From the NCBI GenBank assembly GCA_026008535.1, contig BRKX01000007.1, positions 58,207,001 to 58,271,000 on the forward strand: DNA of 64,000 nt, read 5' to 3'. The position numbers and the translations under genes were made by a program. This DNA comes from Perilla frutescens (lineage: Eukaryota > Streptophyta > Magnoliopsida > Lamiales > Lamiaceae). The stretch's first letter is position 1. Every line of letters starts with the position of its first letter. Below are positions 43,441-55,000 of the stretch, piece by piece. Below the pieces are notes generated by a model, which saw only the letters and a program-made list of their open reading frames with translations, searched no databases and had not been told where the DNA came from.

Positions 43441-45520
43441 TCTCTTCCGGAAACACGTCCCCGAACTCCTCCATAAGTGGCTGCACATCACAAGGCAAAG
43501 AAACACCATTAGTAGCACTGTCCTTATAAGATAAAAGAACAAAAGGTAAACCTGCTTTTAGTGCTTTCTCTACGCCTTTAACTGAGATGAACAGGGATCG
43601 ATTCTTCTCTTGACTTGGGGCTGACCCGGTGGCTTTTCCACGAGCTAAGACATCATTAGGAGGTGTCTTAGGGGCTGCATTGGTCGAACTTGAGGTGGAA
43701 CTCGGCGTTGAAGTGGCGGCCGAGTTGGTTCGGGCTGCGGCTGCGGCTTGTTTTGCCCGTTCTTGCTTGAACCTCTCTTGCATCCTTTCTTGATCCTCTG
43801 CAATGGCTTTAGGAGTGAGTGGCTTGACTACAGTGGTTCGACCATCTCGAGTAATCGAGTAGGTGTTGGCTAAACCATCGTGAACCGCTATTCTATCAAA
43901 CTGCCACGGTCTTCCTAAAAGTATATGGGCTGCTTCCATGGGAATAACATCACAAAGAACAGTGTTAGAATAACGACCTTTAGTAAAAGACATGTGTACC
44001 TGACCTGTCACTCGAATGGATCCGCGATCTGTGAGCCACTGCAACTTGTACGGTTTTGGATGCTTTGTTGTGGTGAGGGCGAGTTTATCAACAGCATACT
44101 GACTGATTGCATTGATTACACTCCCACTGTCGATGATCATGGCACAAGTCTGATCTTTGATGGCAACTCGAGTGTAGAAGATGTTCTCTCTTTGCTCGCT
44201 CCTCGTCTTCACGGTTGATATTCAGACTGCGAATAGAAACCAAGCTGACATGAGGTAGCTCGACTTCTTCATCATCTGGCTCGACTTCAGGGACCTTGAC
44301 TGCTTCAGGGGCGGTGTCTTGGGTCTCCTCTTCATCTTCACTGGCTGATTCAAGTCCATTCTGTTCATTGAGGAACAAAACACGCCGGTTTGGACACTGG
44401 TTCTGAAAATGACCCCAACCTTGGCATTTATGACACTGAATGTCACGGGCTCGACTAGGGGCTGCATTTGGCGTTGGAGTGGACTGATTGGGCCGTTGGA
44501 ATGGTGGCCTGGGTGTAGACTCGGGTCTACGGCTTGCTTGCGGTGTAGAACGATCAAAACGGCGTTCCGGAGGGCCGGATTGACCTCGGGGTCGTGTGGA
44601 TTCAGTAGAAGGAGTAGAAGGTGATGTGGAAGATGTACCTTTACTCCAAGGTTGTCGAGTAGGTGCTGAACTCTGATTGGATCGACGGCGACCTTCTCGT
44701 AGCTGCTTTTCCACAATTGATGCGTATTGCACCATTCTCTCTATGCTTGTGAATTCTTTGAGCTCTACTTCACAGGCAATGTCTGGATTCATACCTTCAA
44801 TGTACCGAATGATGGTAGCATTTAAGGTCTCCTTTTTTCCGACTCGATTCAGGGCAATTTCGAGCTCTTTATGGTATTCTTCGATCGATCTGGCTCCTTG
44901 CTTGATCCGGTTGAGCTTCTTCTCAAGCTCTCTTTCATAGTGGACTGGAATGAAGCGTCCACGCAAAAATCCTTTCATTTCCTCCCAATTGTCAATGGGT
45001 GGATTTCGGTTTCTTCGTCTTCTTTCTTGCTGCATTTCCCACCAAGTGGCTGCGTAGCCTTTAAACTCCAAACATGCTAGTTGCACCTTTTTGGCTTCTG
45101 AAAAGTCATAGCATGCGAAAATCTTCTCTACCTTACATTCCCAATCAAGATAGATATCGGGATCGTGAAGGCCTTCAAATTCTGGAATGCTCGTCTTGAT
45201 GTTGTGGAGCATTCGATCTTCTTCATAGTCATCTCGACTATGGCCTCGTCTCGGGCGACGTCCTCGGTCAAATTCTTCAGTATTCTCATCAAAGTACTCC
45301 TCTTCAGGCTCGTTGTGATGCTCTAGGCGTTGGTTTCCTCGAATGGGTGGAGGATAGATAGGTGTTGTTTTAGTGCGTTCAAGAGCATGCACTAAATCGT
45401 CTATCTTGTTGGAGAGAGCTTGGTGTTGTCTTTGAACATGCTTAGACAACGCTTCAAAATGGTACTTGGGATCCCATGGTGCGGGTGGATCCGAATATGA
45501 CTCCATGGGTGCTTTGGAAG
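43441..45520 (-). pseudogene. gag and protease of R7
   Basis: Continuation of R7 beyond the R8 insertion. On the minus strand from 45520: APMESYSDPPAPWDPKYHF, ALSNKIDDLVHALERTKTTP, capsid domain (DWECKVEKIF, Arg to Cys), zinc knuckle CHKCQGWGHFQNQC (about 44400-44441), protease IIDSGSVINAISQYAV, then the linker to LPFVLLSYKDSATNG. A frameshift at about 44190-44212 separates gag from protease (ERAKREHLLHS for EQSQRENIFYT). The first ~28 Gag codons and the 5' LTR are absent, because R12 begins at 45521. Confidence 0.88.
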
Positions 45521-46736
45521 TGATGAAGCCATGCAAGGCCTTGAAGAACTAAATCCGGAGCTGCCATTTAGAGGTTCAATTACACGATTTCGAGCCAAGA
45601 AATTGCAAGGTCGTTTCCAAGCAATTATTCGCAAGAAGTTTGAGGAATTAAAAGAAGTTAAATGCAGCCCCAAGATTATTACTTTGATAGTAATTAAAGA
45701 TTGGAGATCAAGGTTTGAAGAACAAAACATGAAGAAGTGAAGACCAAGACTTGGGCACGTATACCCGTCGGTATGCCCATACCGAGTAGTTTCGGTCTTT
45801 AATTTATTTAATTGAGGGATTGAATTTTATTTAGACTATAGTATTTATTTAATTATGTTAGACTATAGTTTAGTTCAGATTTTTATTTAATTTTGATGTA
45901 ATTTTCGTCCATTAATTAAGTAAGTTTGACTAGAATTGTATTTAAGGCAATTTCCTACCTTGAATAGAATTCTAGTTTAGGGAACTTCCTAGTATAGTTA
46001 GAGATCCCTTTTGGATCAATTTTTTAGCCTTTTTTATGTTTAATTTCGTTCCCCCATAGTCCTATAAATAGGGGAACCATGTCACATTGATATTTTAGAC
46101 TTTATTTGAATTATTAAGCTTTGCTTTCAATATTGTCTCAACCCCCTTTTAAATCTTTGTGAGTTTTGATTTAAAATTCATATTCTTGGAGCTAGCAACT
46201 TTAAGTCTTATTCAAGGGTATTGCTTAATCCACTTGAGGGATTAACCGGTATTCGCTATCCGAAGATCAACTTGGAGATTTCATCCTTGGGTACGTTCGA
46301 TATTCAAGGAGGCTATCGGGTTGTGATTCACATCAACGAATCATCATCCATCAACACCATTCGACGCCATCCATACTACATCGACGCACGCCTCAATTCA
46401 GCCCATGTTCGAGTTCTTCTACACCGTATCGTTCATACCGTAAGTTCAATCGTACTCTATCATATCCTACCTTCTCCAAGCCATTCTTCACAAGCCATCA
46501 CACACGAAAACCTCCATAATTCTAGCCCCTATACACGTTCCTTTCCAGCCCATAAACCTTTGGATTTGTGTTATATAGTTTGTGTCATTTTTCTAGGTAT
46601 TTTAGTTGTCTAGATTGTCTATTTTTCCATTGTTTATCGAGTCGGATTGAAACCCTTCATTCGCTGACGTGTTTCGTATCCAGAAGTCTTCCGCTACGTT
46701 CTCAAGATTCGTCCTAGCATAGTCCGGGTCGTATCA
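45521..46736 (+). repeat. 5' LTR of R12
   Basis: 1216 bp, TGATGAAGCCATGC to GGGTCGTATCA. First part encodes ELPFRGSITRFRAKKLQGRF and VIKDWRSRFEEQ. A CCTATAAATAGGGG box lies near 46060. Confidence 0.92.
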
Positions 46737-47633
46737 TAAATTTGGCATCAGAGCCACGTCAGCTCTGCTGGTCGTGGTTCAATTCGACGTGTCATTTTTA
46801 TCCTACGTGTCGTCTTACGTGTTTTCTTTATTTTTTATTTTATCGAGTTGTAATAGCATAGCTATCAATTGAAAAAAAAAGGAGCATCGACAAAAAAAAG
46901 AGAGAAAAAAAGCCGTCGAAAAAAAAAGAAAAAAAAATCGGATAAAAAAAAAAAGAAATAAAAAATCCGAAAATTAAAAAAAAAAAAAAAGAGGTATATT
47001 CATTGTTTCCTTTTGTGTTTCTTTAATTTTGGTACCTTCCTTTTTAGTACTAAATCATAGTTGGTAATTTCCTAGTGAGTCTTTTCTTATTTTTGGTAGT
47101 TTCCTTCTAGTTTTATTTTATTTTTGGAACTTTCCTTCTAAGTTCTATTTTAATTTTGGTAGTTTCCTTTTGAGTTGTAATTTATTTTTAGTTCTTTCCT
47201 TTTAGAGTCTAGTTCAATTAGGATATTTAGATTGTGTCACAATTGTGTAACACTTTCCAAATTACCTAATCCCTTTTTCCTTTTCCTCTCTAATTCTTAC
47301 CTTCCACACTTTTGGATTTATTTTTGGATTCCTATTCTATTTGGGAACTTCAAAAATACATCTAATTCTTTCCTTTTCTAGCTTTCTTCCATCCAAATCC
47401 TTCCAAACGTTCCATATACACTTCCTCCCTTCCAATTTTCGTCCACCATCATCAAGGGGATCGAAAATTCATCCTAGTCCACATATATCATCTGTTCACA
47501 CTCATATATACCATCCGGACCATACACATATGCACCTATGTACCATCCGGTCCATGCACCATATACCAATCATACTCCGTATACCCGTACACCGTATACA
47601 CCAAATTCTCGCCATCTCTACCGCAACAACAAC
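46737..47633 (+). other. R12 leader
   Basis: No gene. A-rich block about 46871-46991, T-rich TTTTGGTAxTTTCCTT repeats (47020-47200), then C/A-rich text (CATACACATATGCACC) to the ATG at 47634. Confidence 0.72.
46743..46758 (+). other. Primer-binding site of R12
   Basis: TGGCATCAGAGCCACG after the spacer TAAATT; same variant as R8 and R10. Confidence 0.82.
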
Positions 47634-48587
47634 ATGATCATACCTGAGTTTGAAGGTCTATACTATCCCGACATTTATTTGGATTGGGAACGCAAAGTAG
47701 ACAAACTTTTTGAGTGCTATGACTTCCCCGAGAAAAAGAAAGTGCAGCTAGTTTCGTCAAAGTTTAAAGGCTACGCAACAACATGGTGGGAATTCCAACA
47801 GAATCGGTGCCACAGAGATCGCCTTCCACCCATCGACACATGGCGTGAGTTGAAAGATTTGATGCGGAAACGCTTCATTCCAGACCACTACCAATGGGAG
47901 TTGGAGGAAAAGCTATACCAGCTTAGACAAAGAGATCGAAGTGTAAATGACTACTACAACAAAATGATTGAAGCCATGAGACGAGCTGATGTAGAAGAAT
48001 ATCCAGAAGACACAATGGATAGATTTCTAGCTGGTCTACGAAGAGCAATTCGTGAAAGAGTAGCATTGTACCACTTCGACGAGTTGGAAGACATGGTGGA
48101 ATACGCCATTTGGATAGAAAAGTGGCTAGAGGAACTAGAGATGAAGTCAAAAGAGGAGGTTCAAGTAAAGTCGAGCATTGCCACCCATGATGCTTCTACT
48201 TCCAAGGTACCAATTCTAAACTTCATTGAAGTACCTTTTATCTCATTACCGTCTGTTTCTATGTGCTTAGAAGATGAGATAGTTGAAGAATCTAAGCCGG
48301 AAGTAGACATGATAGAAACATCGAATGAGGAGATGCCAGTTTTGGAGGAGTTAGTTCAAGATGATTGTAATCAAGAGGAGCCGATTTCAATTCATATCGA
48401 TGAAGGGGTGCCCATTCTCGAAATTACTAATCTGGAGAAGACAAGTATAGAAGATTGCAATTTGGATGTTTTGTCCATGGAGATGACAAGTCCTGAAGAT
48501 TGTATGGATGACAAACTACAAATTGTGAACATGGAGATCCATGATACAGTTGAAGAGGCCAAAAATGAAGAGCAGTTCAAAACTTAA
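47634..48587 (+). CDS. Gag-like protein of R12, shortened
   Basis: 317 residues from ATG 47634. Capsid domain as in R10 (IPEFEGLYYPDIYLDWERK, TWWEFQQNRCHRDRLPPIDT with the Trp codon intact, RKRFIPDHYQWELEEKL, DTMDRFLAGLRRAIRERV), then an acidic region. It ends at TAA 48585-48587, well before the YQPF-type patch; a damaged remnant of that patch (ISNIFCQP) is readable at about 48676-48700 in another frame. Compared with R10 the C-terminal third is lost. It may still make a capsid-like protein. Confidence 0.8.
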   Translation: MIIPEFEGLYYPDIYLDWERKVDKLFECYDFPEKKKVQLVSSKFKGYATTWWEFQQNRCHRDRLPPIDTWRELKDLMRKRFIPDHYQWELEEKLYQLRQRDRSVNDYYNKMIEAMRRADVEEYPEDTMDRFLAGLRRAIRERVALYHFDELEDMVEYAIWIEKWLEELEMKSKEEVQVKSSIATHDASTSKVPILNFIEVPFISLPSVSMCLEDEIVEESKPEVDMIETSNEEMPVLEELVQDDCNQEEPISIHIDEGVPILEITNLEKTSIEDCNLDVLSMEMTSPEDCMDDKLQIVNMEIHDTVEEAKNEEQFKT

Positions 48588-48709
48588 GATAAAGGAAATG
48601 TGATGAAAGTACAATCGTGAAGCAATGGTTGAAGATCATAACGAGCTCGATCAACCTAGTATCGAGAAGCCGCTGATTTCTAACATTTTTTGTCAACCTT
48701 GTACTTTAA

Positions 48710-49752
48710 TGATGAAGCCACGAAAAGCCTTGAAGAACTTAATCCGGAGCTGCAAATACGTGGTCCATTTACACGATTTCGAGCAATACAATTGCAAGGA
48801 TTTTTCCAAGCACTTGTATGTAAGAAGTTCGAAGATGACAAAGGAATTGAGAACATCCCAAAGATTGTTACCTTGTTAACAATTAAAGATTGGAGATCAA
48901 GGTTTGAAGAGCAATGCATGAAGATAGAACTCATCAAGTTGTGCATGCGTGGCAGATTCGCGTTGCATGGAATTTTCGTCCCTTTAATTAATTTAATTAG
49001 GGATTGAATTTTATTTAGACTATAGTTTAGTTCAGATTTTTAATTATTTATTATGTAATTTTCGTCCATAATATAGTCAAGGTTGACTAGAATTGTATTT
49101 AAGGCAATTTCCTACCTTGAATAGAATTCTAGTTTAGGGAACTTCCTAGTATAGTTAGAGATCCCTTTTGGATCAATTTTTTAAGCCTTTTTGATGCATA
49201 ATTTCGTTCCCTTATGTCCTATAAATAGGGGAACCATGTCACATTGATACTTTAGACTTTATTTGAATTATTAAGCTTTGCTTTCAATATTGTCTCAACC
49301 CCCTTTTAAATCTTTGTGAGTTTTGATTTAAAATTCATATTCTTGGAGCTAGCAACTTTAAGTCTTATTCAAGGGTATTGCTTAATCCACTTGAGGGATT
49401 AACCGGTATTCGCTATCGAAGAGCAACTTGGAGATTTCATTCTTGGATACGTTCGAGATTCAAGGAAGCTATCGGGTTGTGATTCACATCAACGAATCAT
49501 CATCCATCAACCACATCGACGACGCCCATCCTCATCGACGCACGCCTCAATTCAGCCCCCAAGTTCGAATTTCATCAACCGTTCCATTCAACATATAAGT
49601 TCGTTTCATCCCTATCATATCCTATCTACTCCAAGCCTTCTTCACAAGCCACAAACACACGAATCCTTCATTAATTCTAGCCCCCATACACGTTCCCTTT
49701 CAGCCCCTTTAACCTTTGGTATTGTGTTATAAAATTCGTGTCATTTTTCTAG
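48710..49752 (+). repeat. Second LTR of R12, truncated
   Basis: Starts TGATGAAGCCACG. Its first 300 bp are close to R10, while its later part is closer to the R12 5' LTR (for example CATCAACGAATCATCATCC). It is preceded by gtactttaa, not a polypurine tract. It breaks off at TTTTTCTAG (49752). Confidence 0.85.
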
Positions 49753-49800
49753 ATCGAAACACGTCAGGCGAATGAAGGATTCAATCCGACAGATAACAAG
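49753..49800 (-). repeat. R13: left fragment of a reverse D-like LTR
   Basis: Forty-eight bases (cgaaacacgtcagg..., ...acaag) that on the minus strand are the tail of an LTR. The rest of the LTR is at 59249-60192, because R14 inserted here. The outermost ~50 bp and the left TSD are missing at the joint with R12. Confidence 0.75.
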
Positions 49801-51023
49801 TGATGAGGACATCCATAGCAATGAGGAAGTCAATGAAGAGCTTCAATTCAAAGGCCCCGTCACAAGATTAAGAGCTAAGAAGTTGCAAGATTATTTGCAA
49901 GCTACAATTCGCAAGAAGCTTGAAGAAGAAGACGGCGTACAAGGAAGCTTGAAGATGATGACATTATTGACATTGGAAGATGGAGATCAAGATGTGGAGT
50001 GCAATACATGAAGGAGGCGTGCAAGTGTGCTTTTATTGGGCTTGATGTGTATACTTGCTATTCAGCCCAAGTTAAGCATGCATGGTGGAAAAGCCCAAAA
50101 TAATCGGCCCTTGATGATCCAATTAAGGGGATTGATTTATTAGAATATAGTATTTTATTTTATTATGATTTGGACGAATTTTGCAGATTTTTAGTTGGTA
50201 ATTTTCGGTTATTTTAGATAGAATTTTGACCAGATTTTTAGATAAGGCAAGATCTACAAAATCTACCTTAAATAGAATTCTAGTTTAGGAAGTAGTCAAA
50301 GTCCAATTCTAGTCTAATTAGGGCTATTATTTTCGTCCCTTAGCCTTAGGAATTCGATCCAACTATTATAAATAGTGGATCCATGTCTCATTGTTATTTT
50401 AGACTATATTTGATTTTTAAGCCATTGCTTTCAATATCGTCTCACCCCTTTTAATCTTTTGTGAGTTTAGATAATTAAATTCATACTCTTAGATTTAGCA
50501 CCTCTAAGTTTTACAAAGGGAATTCGTCGTCCACGTTCGAGGGATCGCCGGAAACTCGCTATCCGAAGAGCAACTTAAAGAATTTGGCCTTGTGTACGTT
50601 CGAGATTCAAGGCAACTTTTCGGGTTGTAATTCACATCTACCAACCATCGACCATCCAGCCATAATCGACGTCAAACATCATCATCCACGTTCGTCTCAA
50701 GATCAGCCACCTTCGAGTTCAAATCGTGTCGCCTTCGTTCAATCCGTAAGTCCGTTTCAACTCTATCATACCCTATCTACTCAAGCCATTCTAAACCCAT
50801 TCAATACCATCGAAATTCCATCACCCTTACCTTTATCTTAGCCGTCCAAAACAGCCCATATTCATTGGATTTGTGTTATTTTGTGTGTCATTGTCTAGGT
50901 ATTTTAGTTGAGTCTTAGTCGTCTAGTTTTCTTCCGCATATTTTACTTTGATTGTTTGAGTCATCGTAGACACAAAACTTACGTGTGTCGACGTGTGTTC
51001 GTCCTAGAGTTCGGGTCGTATCA
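49801..51023 (+). repeat. First LTR of R14
   Basis: 1223 bp, TGATGAGGACATCC to GTCGTATCA; followed by TAAAAG and the primer-binding site. Confidence 0.96.
50367..50373 (+). promoter_or_regulatory. TATA box in the first LTR of R14
   Basis: TATAAAT in ctattataaatagtgg, identical to R11; expected core promoter of the full-length transcript. Confidence 0.7.
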
Positions 51024-52007
51024 TAAAAGTGGTATCAAAGCCACGTCGGCTTTGGTTCGTTTTTGTGTCGTACTTTATTTTTCCGTTGAATCGAGTTGTA
51101 ATCTAATTCCGTATTGTTCATTATTCAAAAAAAAAAAAAAAAGACACGATCAGTTAAAAAAAAAAAAAAGAAAAGGTCGATCGTTCAAAAAAAAAAAAAA
51201 AAAAAAGAGAAAATCGGATAAAAAAAAAAAAAAAAACGAAAAAAAAAAAAAAAAAAATAATAAAAAAAAAAAAAATTCATTGTTTCCTTTTGTTCAATTT
51301 TTAATTTTGGTACTTTCCTTTTTGTACTAGATCATAGTTGGTAATTACCTTAGTGAGTTTGTCTTATTTTTGGTAATTTCCTTCAAGTTTGTTTTTACTT
51401 TTGGAACTTTCCATACAAGTCCTATTTCTTGTTGGTAACTTCCTTAAGTGTCTTATTTTATTTTTGGTTCATTCCTTCTAGAGTCTAGGCTAATTAAGGT
51501 ATTTAGATTGTGTCACATAGATTGATACATATCCAAATCCCCTACTTACCTTATCTCTTTCTTTCTTCCTTATCTATTCTATTTCTTTCCTTCTTATACC
51601 TAGATTTATTTTTGGATCTCCTAATCTATTTGGGACTTCAATAATTGATCTACTTCTTCCCTTTCCTACTACCCACACTCGACCAACACCCATCCATACT
51701 TCAAAACAATCGACCAACCCCCAATCCATACCACACTACAATCGGCCACCCTCATTACTACACATACTCAACCCGTATCTCATCTACACATACCAAATTC
51801 ATCCTTGTTCCGAGAATAGCATTCCCGTCCTTCCTTAGAACAATCCACACGAGTTCCTACTCCCATATACACGATTTTCACACACTGTGCACCATACACT
51901 TTGAGTGATACACGAGTGGTAAAACCAAGAGTGAAAACAAAAGAGTGAACGTGAGATTGTGAGGATCTTCCTTGTTTTCTTTTACGTTTGTTCGTTTTGT
52001 AGGTATC
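51024..52007 (+). other. R14 leader
   Basis: About 1 kb without a gene. The A-rich block (about 51126-51275) is roughly 20 bp shorter than in R11 although the rest of the leader is nearly identical. T-rich TTTTGGTA repeats and C/A-rich sequence follow; gag ATG at 52008. Confidence 0.75.
51030..51045 (+). other. Primer-binding site of R14
   Basis: TGGTATCAAAGCCACG after TAAAAG; initiator tRNA-Met type. Confidence 0.9.
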
Positions 52008-55000
52008 ATGAAGAAAGGAACCCACACCGAATCATCCTCCACACCTCCAGTCGATCACCATTCGACTTCACCACCTTTGGACCCGTCCAAAGACCCTTCT
52101 AAAGCACCCATGGAGTCATACTCGGATCCACCCGCACCGTGGGATCCCAAGTACCATTTTGAAGCATTGTCTAAGCATGTTCAAAGACAACACCAGGCCC
52201 TCTCTGACAAAATAGACGATTTAGTGCATGCTCTTGAACGCACTAAAACGACACCTGTCTTTCCTCCACCCATTCGAGGAAACCAACGTCTAGAACGTCA
52301 CAACGAGCCTGAAGAGGAGTACTTTGATGAGAATACTGAAGAATTTGATCGAGGACGTCGCCCGAGACGAGGCCATAGTCGAGATGACTATGAGGAAGAT
52401 CGAATGCTCCACAACATCAAGACGAGCATTCCAGAATTTGAAGGCCTTCACGATCCCGATATCTATCTTGATTGGGAACGTAAGGTAGAGAAGATTTTCG
52501 CATGCTATGATTTTTCAGAAGCTAAAAAGGTGCAACTAGCATGTTTGGAGTTCAAAGGCTACGCAGCCACTTGGTGGGAAATGCAGCAAGAAAGGAGACG
52601 AAGAAACAGAAATCCACCCATTGACAATTGGGAGGAAATGAAAGGATTCTTGCGTGGACGCTTCATCCCAGTCCACTATGAAAGAGAGCTTGAGAAGAAG
52701 CTCAACCGGATCAAGCAAGGAGCTAGATCGATCGAGGAGTACCACAAAGAGCTAGAAACGGCCCTGAATCGAGTCGGAAAAGAGGAGACCTTAAATGCTA
52801 CCATCATTCGGTACATTGAAGGTATGAATCCAGACATTGCCTGTGAAGTAGAACTCAAGGAGTTCACCAGCATAGAGAGAATGGTGCAGTACGCATCGAT
52901 TGTGGAAAAGCAGTTGCGAGAAGGCCGCCGTCGATCCAGTCAAAGTGCAGCCCCTACTCGATCATCTTGGAGCAAAGGTACACCTTCCACATCACCTTCT
53001 ACTCCTTCTACTGATTCCACACGACCCCGAGGTCAATCCGGCCCTCCGGAACGCCGTTTTGATCGTTCTACACCGCAAGCAAGCCGTAGACCCGAGTCTA
53101 CACCCAGGCCACCATTCCAACGGCCCAATCAGTCCACTCCAACGCCAAATGCAGCCCCTAGTCGAGCCCGTGACATCCAGTGTCATAAATGCCAAGGTTG
53201 GGGTCATTTTCAGAACCAGTGTCCAAACCGGCGTGTTCTGTTCCTCAATGAACAGAATGGACTTGAATCAGCCAGTGAAGATGAAGAGGAGACCCAAGAC
53301 GACGCCCCTGAAGCAGTCAAGGTCCCTGAAGTCGAGCCAGATGATGAAGAAGACGAGCTATCTCATGTTAGCTTGGTTTCTATTCGCAGTCTGAACATCA
53401 ACCGTGAAGACGAAGAGCAATCGCAACGAGAGAACATCTTCTACACTCGAGTTGCCATCAAAGATCAGACTTGTGCCATGATCATCGACAGTGGGAGTGT
53501 AATCAACGCAATCAGTCAGTATGCCGTTGATAAACTCGCCCTCACCACAACAAAGCATCTGAAGCCATACAAGTTGCAGTGGCTTACTGACAGAGGATCC
53601 ATTCGAGTAACAGGTCAGGTACACGTTACTTTTACTAAAGGTCGTTATTCTGACACTGTTCTTTGTGATGTTATTCCTATGGAAGCAGCCCATATACTTT
53701 TAGGAAGACCGTGGCAGTTCGATAGAAAAGCGGTTCACGATGGTTTAGCCAACACCTACTCGATTCTTCGAGATGGTCGAACCACTGTGCTCAAACCACT
53801 TACTCCTAAAGCTGTTGCAGAGGATCAAGAAAGGATGCAAGAGAGATTCAAGCAAGAACGGGCAAAACAAGCCGCAGCCGCAGCCCGAACCAACTCGGCC
53901 GCCCCTTCAACACCGAGTTCCACCTCATGCTCGACCATTACAGCCCCTAAGGCGTCTCCTAATGATGCCTTAGCTCGTAGAAAAGCACCCGGATCAGCCC
54001 CAAGTCAAGAGAAGAATCGGTCCCTGTTCATCTCAGTTAAAGGCGTAGAGAAAGCACTAAAAGCAGGTTTACCTTTTGTTCTTTTATCTTATAAGGACAG
54101 TGCTACTAATGGTGTGTCTTTGCCTTGTGTTGTGCAGCCACTTATGGAGGAGTTCGCGGATGTGTTCCCGGAAGAGATTCCAAGTGGATTACCTCCAGTT
54201 CGTGGGATCGAGCACCAGATCGACTTCGTACCCGGCGCAGTCTTGCCCAACCGACCGGCGTACCGCACTTCACCTGAAGAGACGAAGGAGATCGATCGCC
54301 AAGTAAAGGAGTTGCTAGAGAAGAAGCAAATCCGAGAGTCGATGAGCCCTTGTGCAGTTCCAGTCATTCTAGTGCCCAAGAAGAACAATGAATGGAGAAT
54401 GTGCATGGACTGCCGCGCCATCAACAAAATAACAGTTAAGTACAGATTTCCTATCCCTAGACTTGATGATATGCTAGATGAATTAAGTGGTTCTCATGTG
54501 TTTTCTAAGATAGATTTGAGATCTGGTTATTTTCAAGTTAGAATGCATGAAGGGGATGAATGGAAAACTGCGTTTAAAACAAAGCATGGTTTATATGAGT
54601 GGTTAGTTATGCCTTTTGGTCTCACTAATGCACCGAGCACGTTTATGAGATTAATGAATCATGTTTTGCGTGATGTGATTGGTAAATTTGTTGTTGTCTA
54701 CTTTGATGATATTTTGATTTACAGTCACAATGCACAGGCGCACTTAGATCATCTTAGGCGTGTTTTCTGTCTTCTGCGTGATGCTAAGTTGTATGGAAAC
54801 TTGTCTAAATGTTCTTTTTGCATGGATGAAGTCGTGTTTTTAGGCTTTGTCGTTAGTTCACGAGGTATTGAGGTAGACCGTTCCAAAATCAACGCGATTG
54901 AGGAATGGCCAACCCCGAAAAACGCCTCTGAGGTTCGATCATTCCATGGTCTAGCTGGGTTTTACCGTCGTTTTGTACGGGATTTCTCCAGTATAGCCGC

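Larger units (their letters stand above)
17871..45520 (-). mobile_element. R7: inverted family A gag-pol hosting element R8
   Basis: Made of 43441-45520 (gag, protease) and 17871-20046 (RT, RNase H, integrase), with R8 and its TSD tggaa between. Neither LTR is present next to it. Without R8 it would be a 4.26-kb reverse copy directly facing R6, so R6 and R7 form an ancestral palindrome with a 22-bp spacer. Whether R7 is an inverted duplicate of R6 or a separate insertion is not settled; shared sequence variants favour close common origin. Confidence 0.78.
45521..49752 (+). mobile_element. R12: B-like gag-only element, damaged
   Basis: 5' LTR, primer-binding site, leader, gag and a second LTR that is cut at about 49752. 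The two LTRs are not a clean pair: the first 200 bp differ strongly, and no polypurine tract precedes the second one. Inserted in the gag start of R7 (candidate TSD ggaag, 45516-45520; the other copy is not found). The right end is joined to a reverse LTR (R13). Confidence 0.78.

Noticed and set aside
43925..45080. Several plus-strand ORFs opposite the R7 gag
   Set aside because: They are antisense shadows of the minus-strand gag-protease; the same shadows appear opposite R11 and R14.
45521..49752. R12 as a simple complete element with two matching LTRs
   Set aside because: The LTR starts differ strongly, there is no polypurine tract at 48701-48709, and the right end is truncated.
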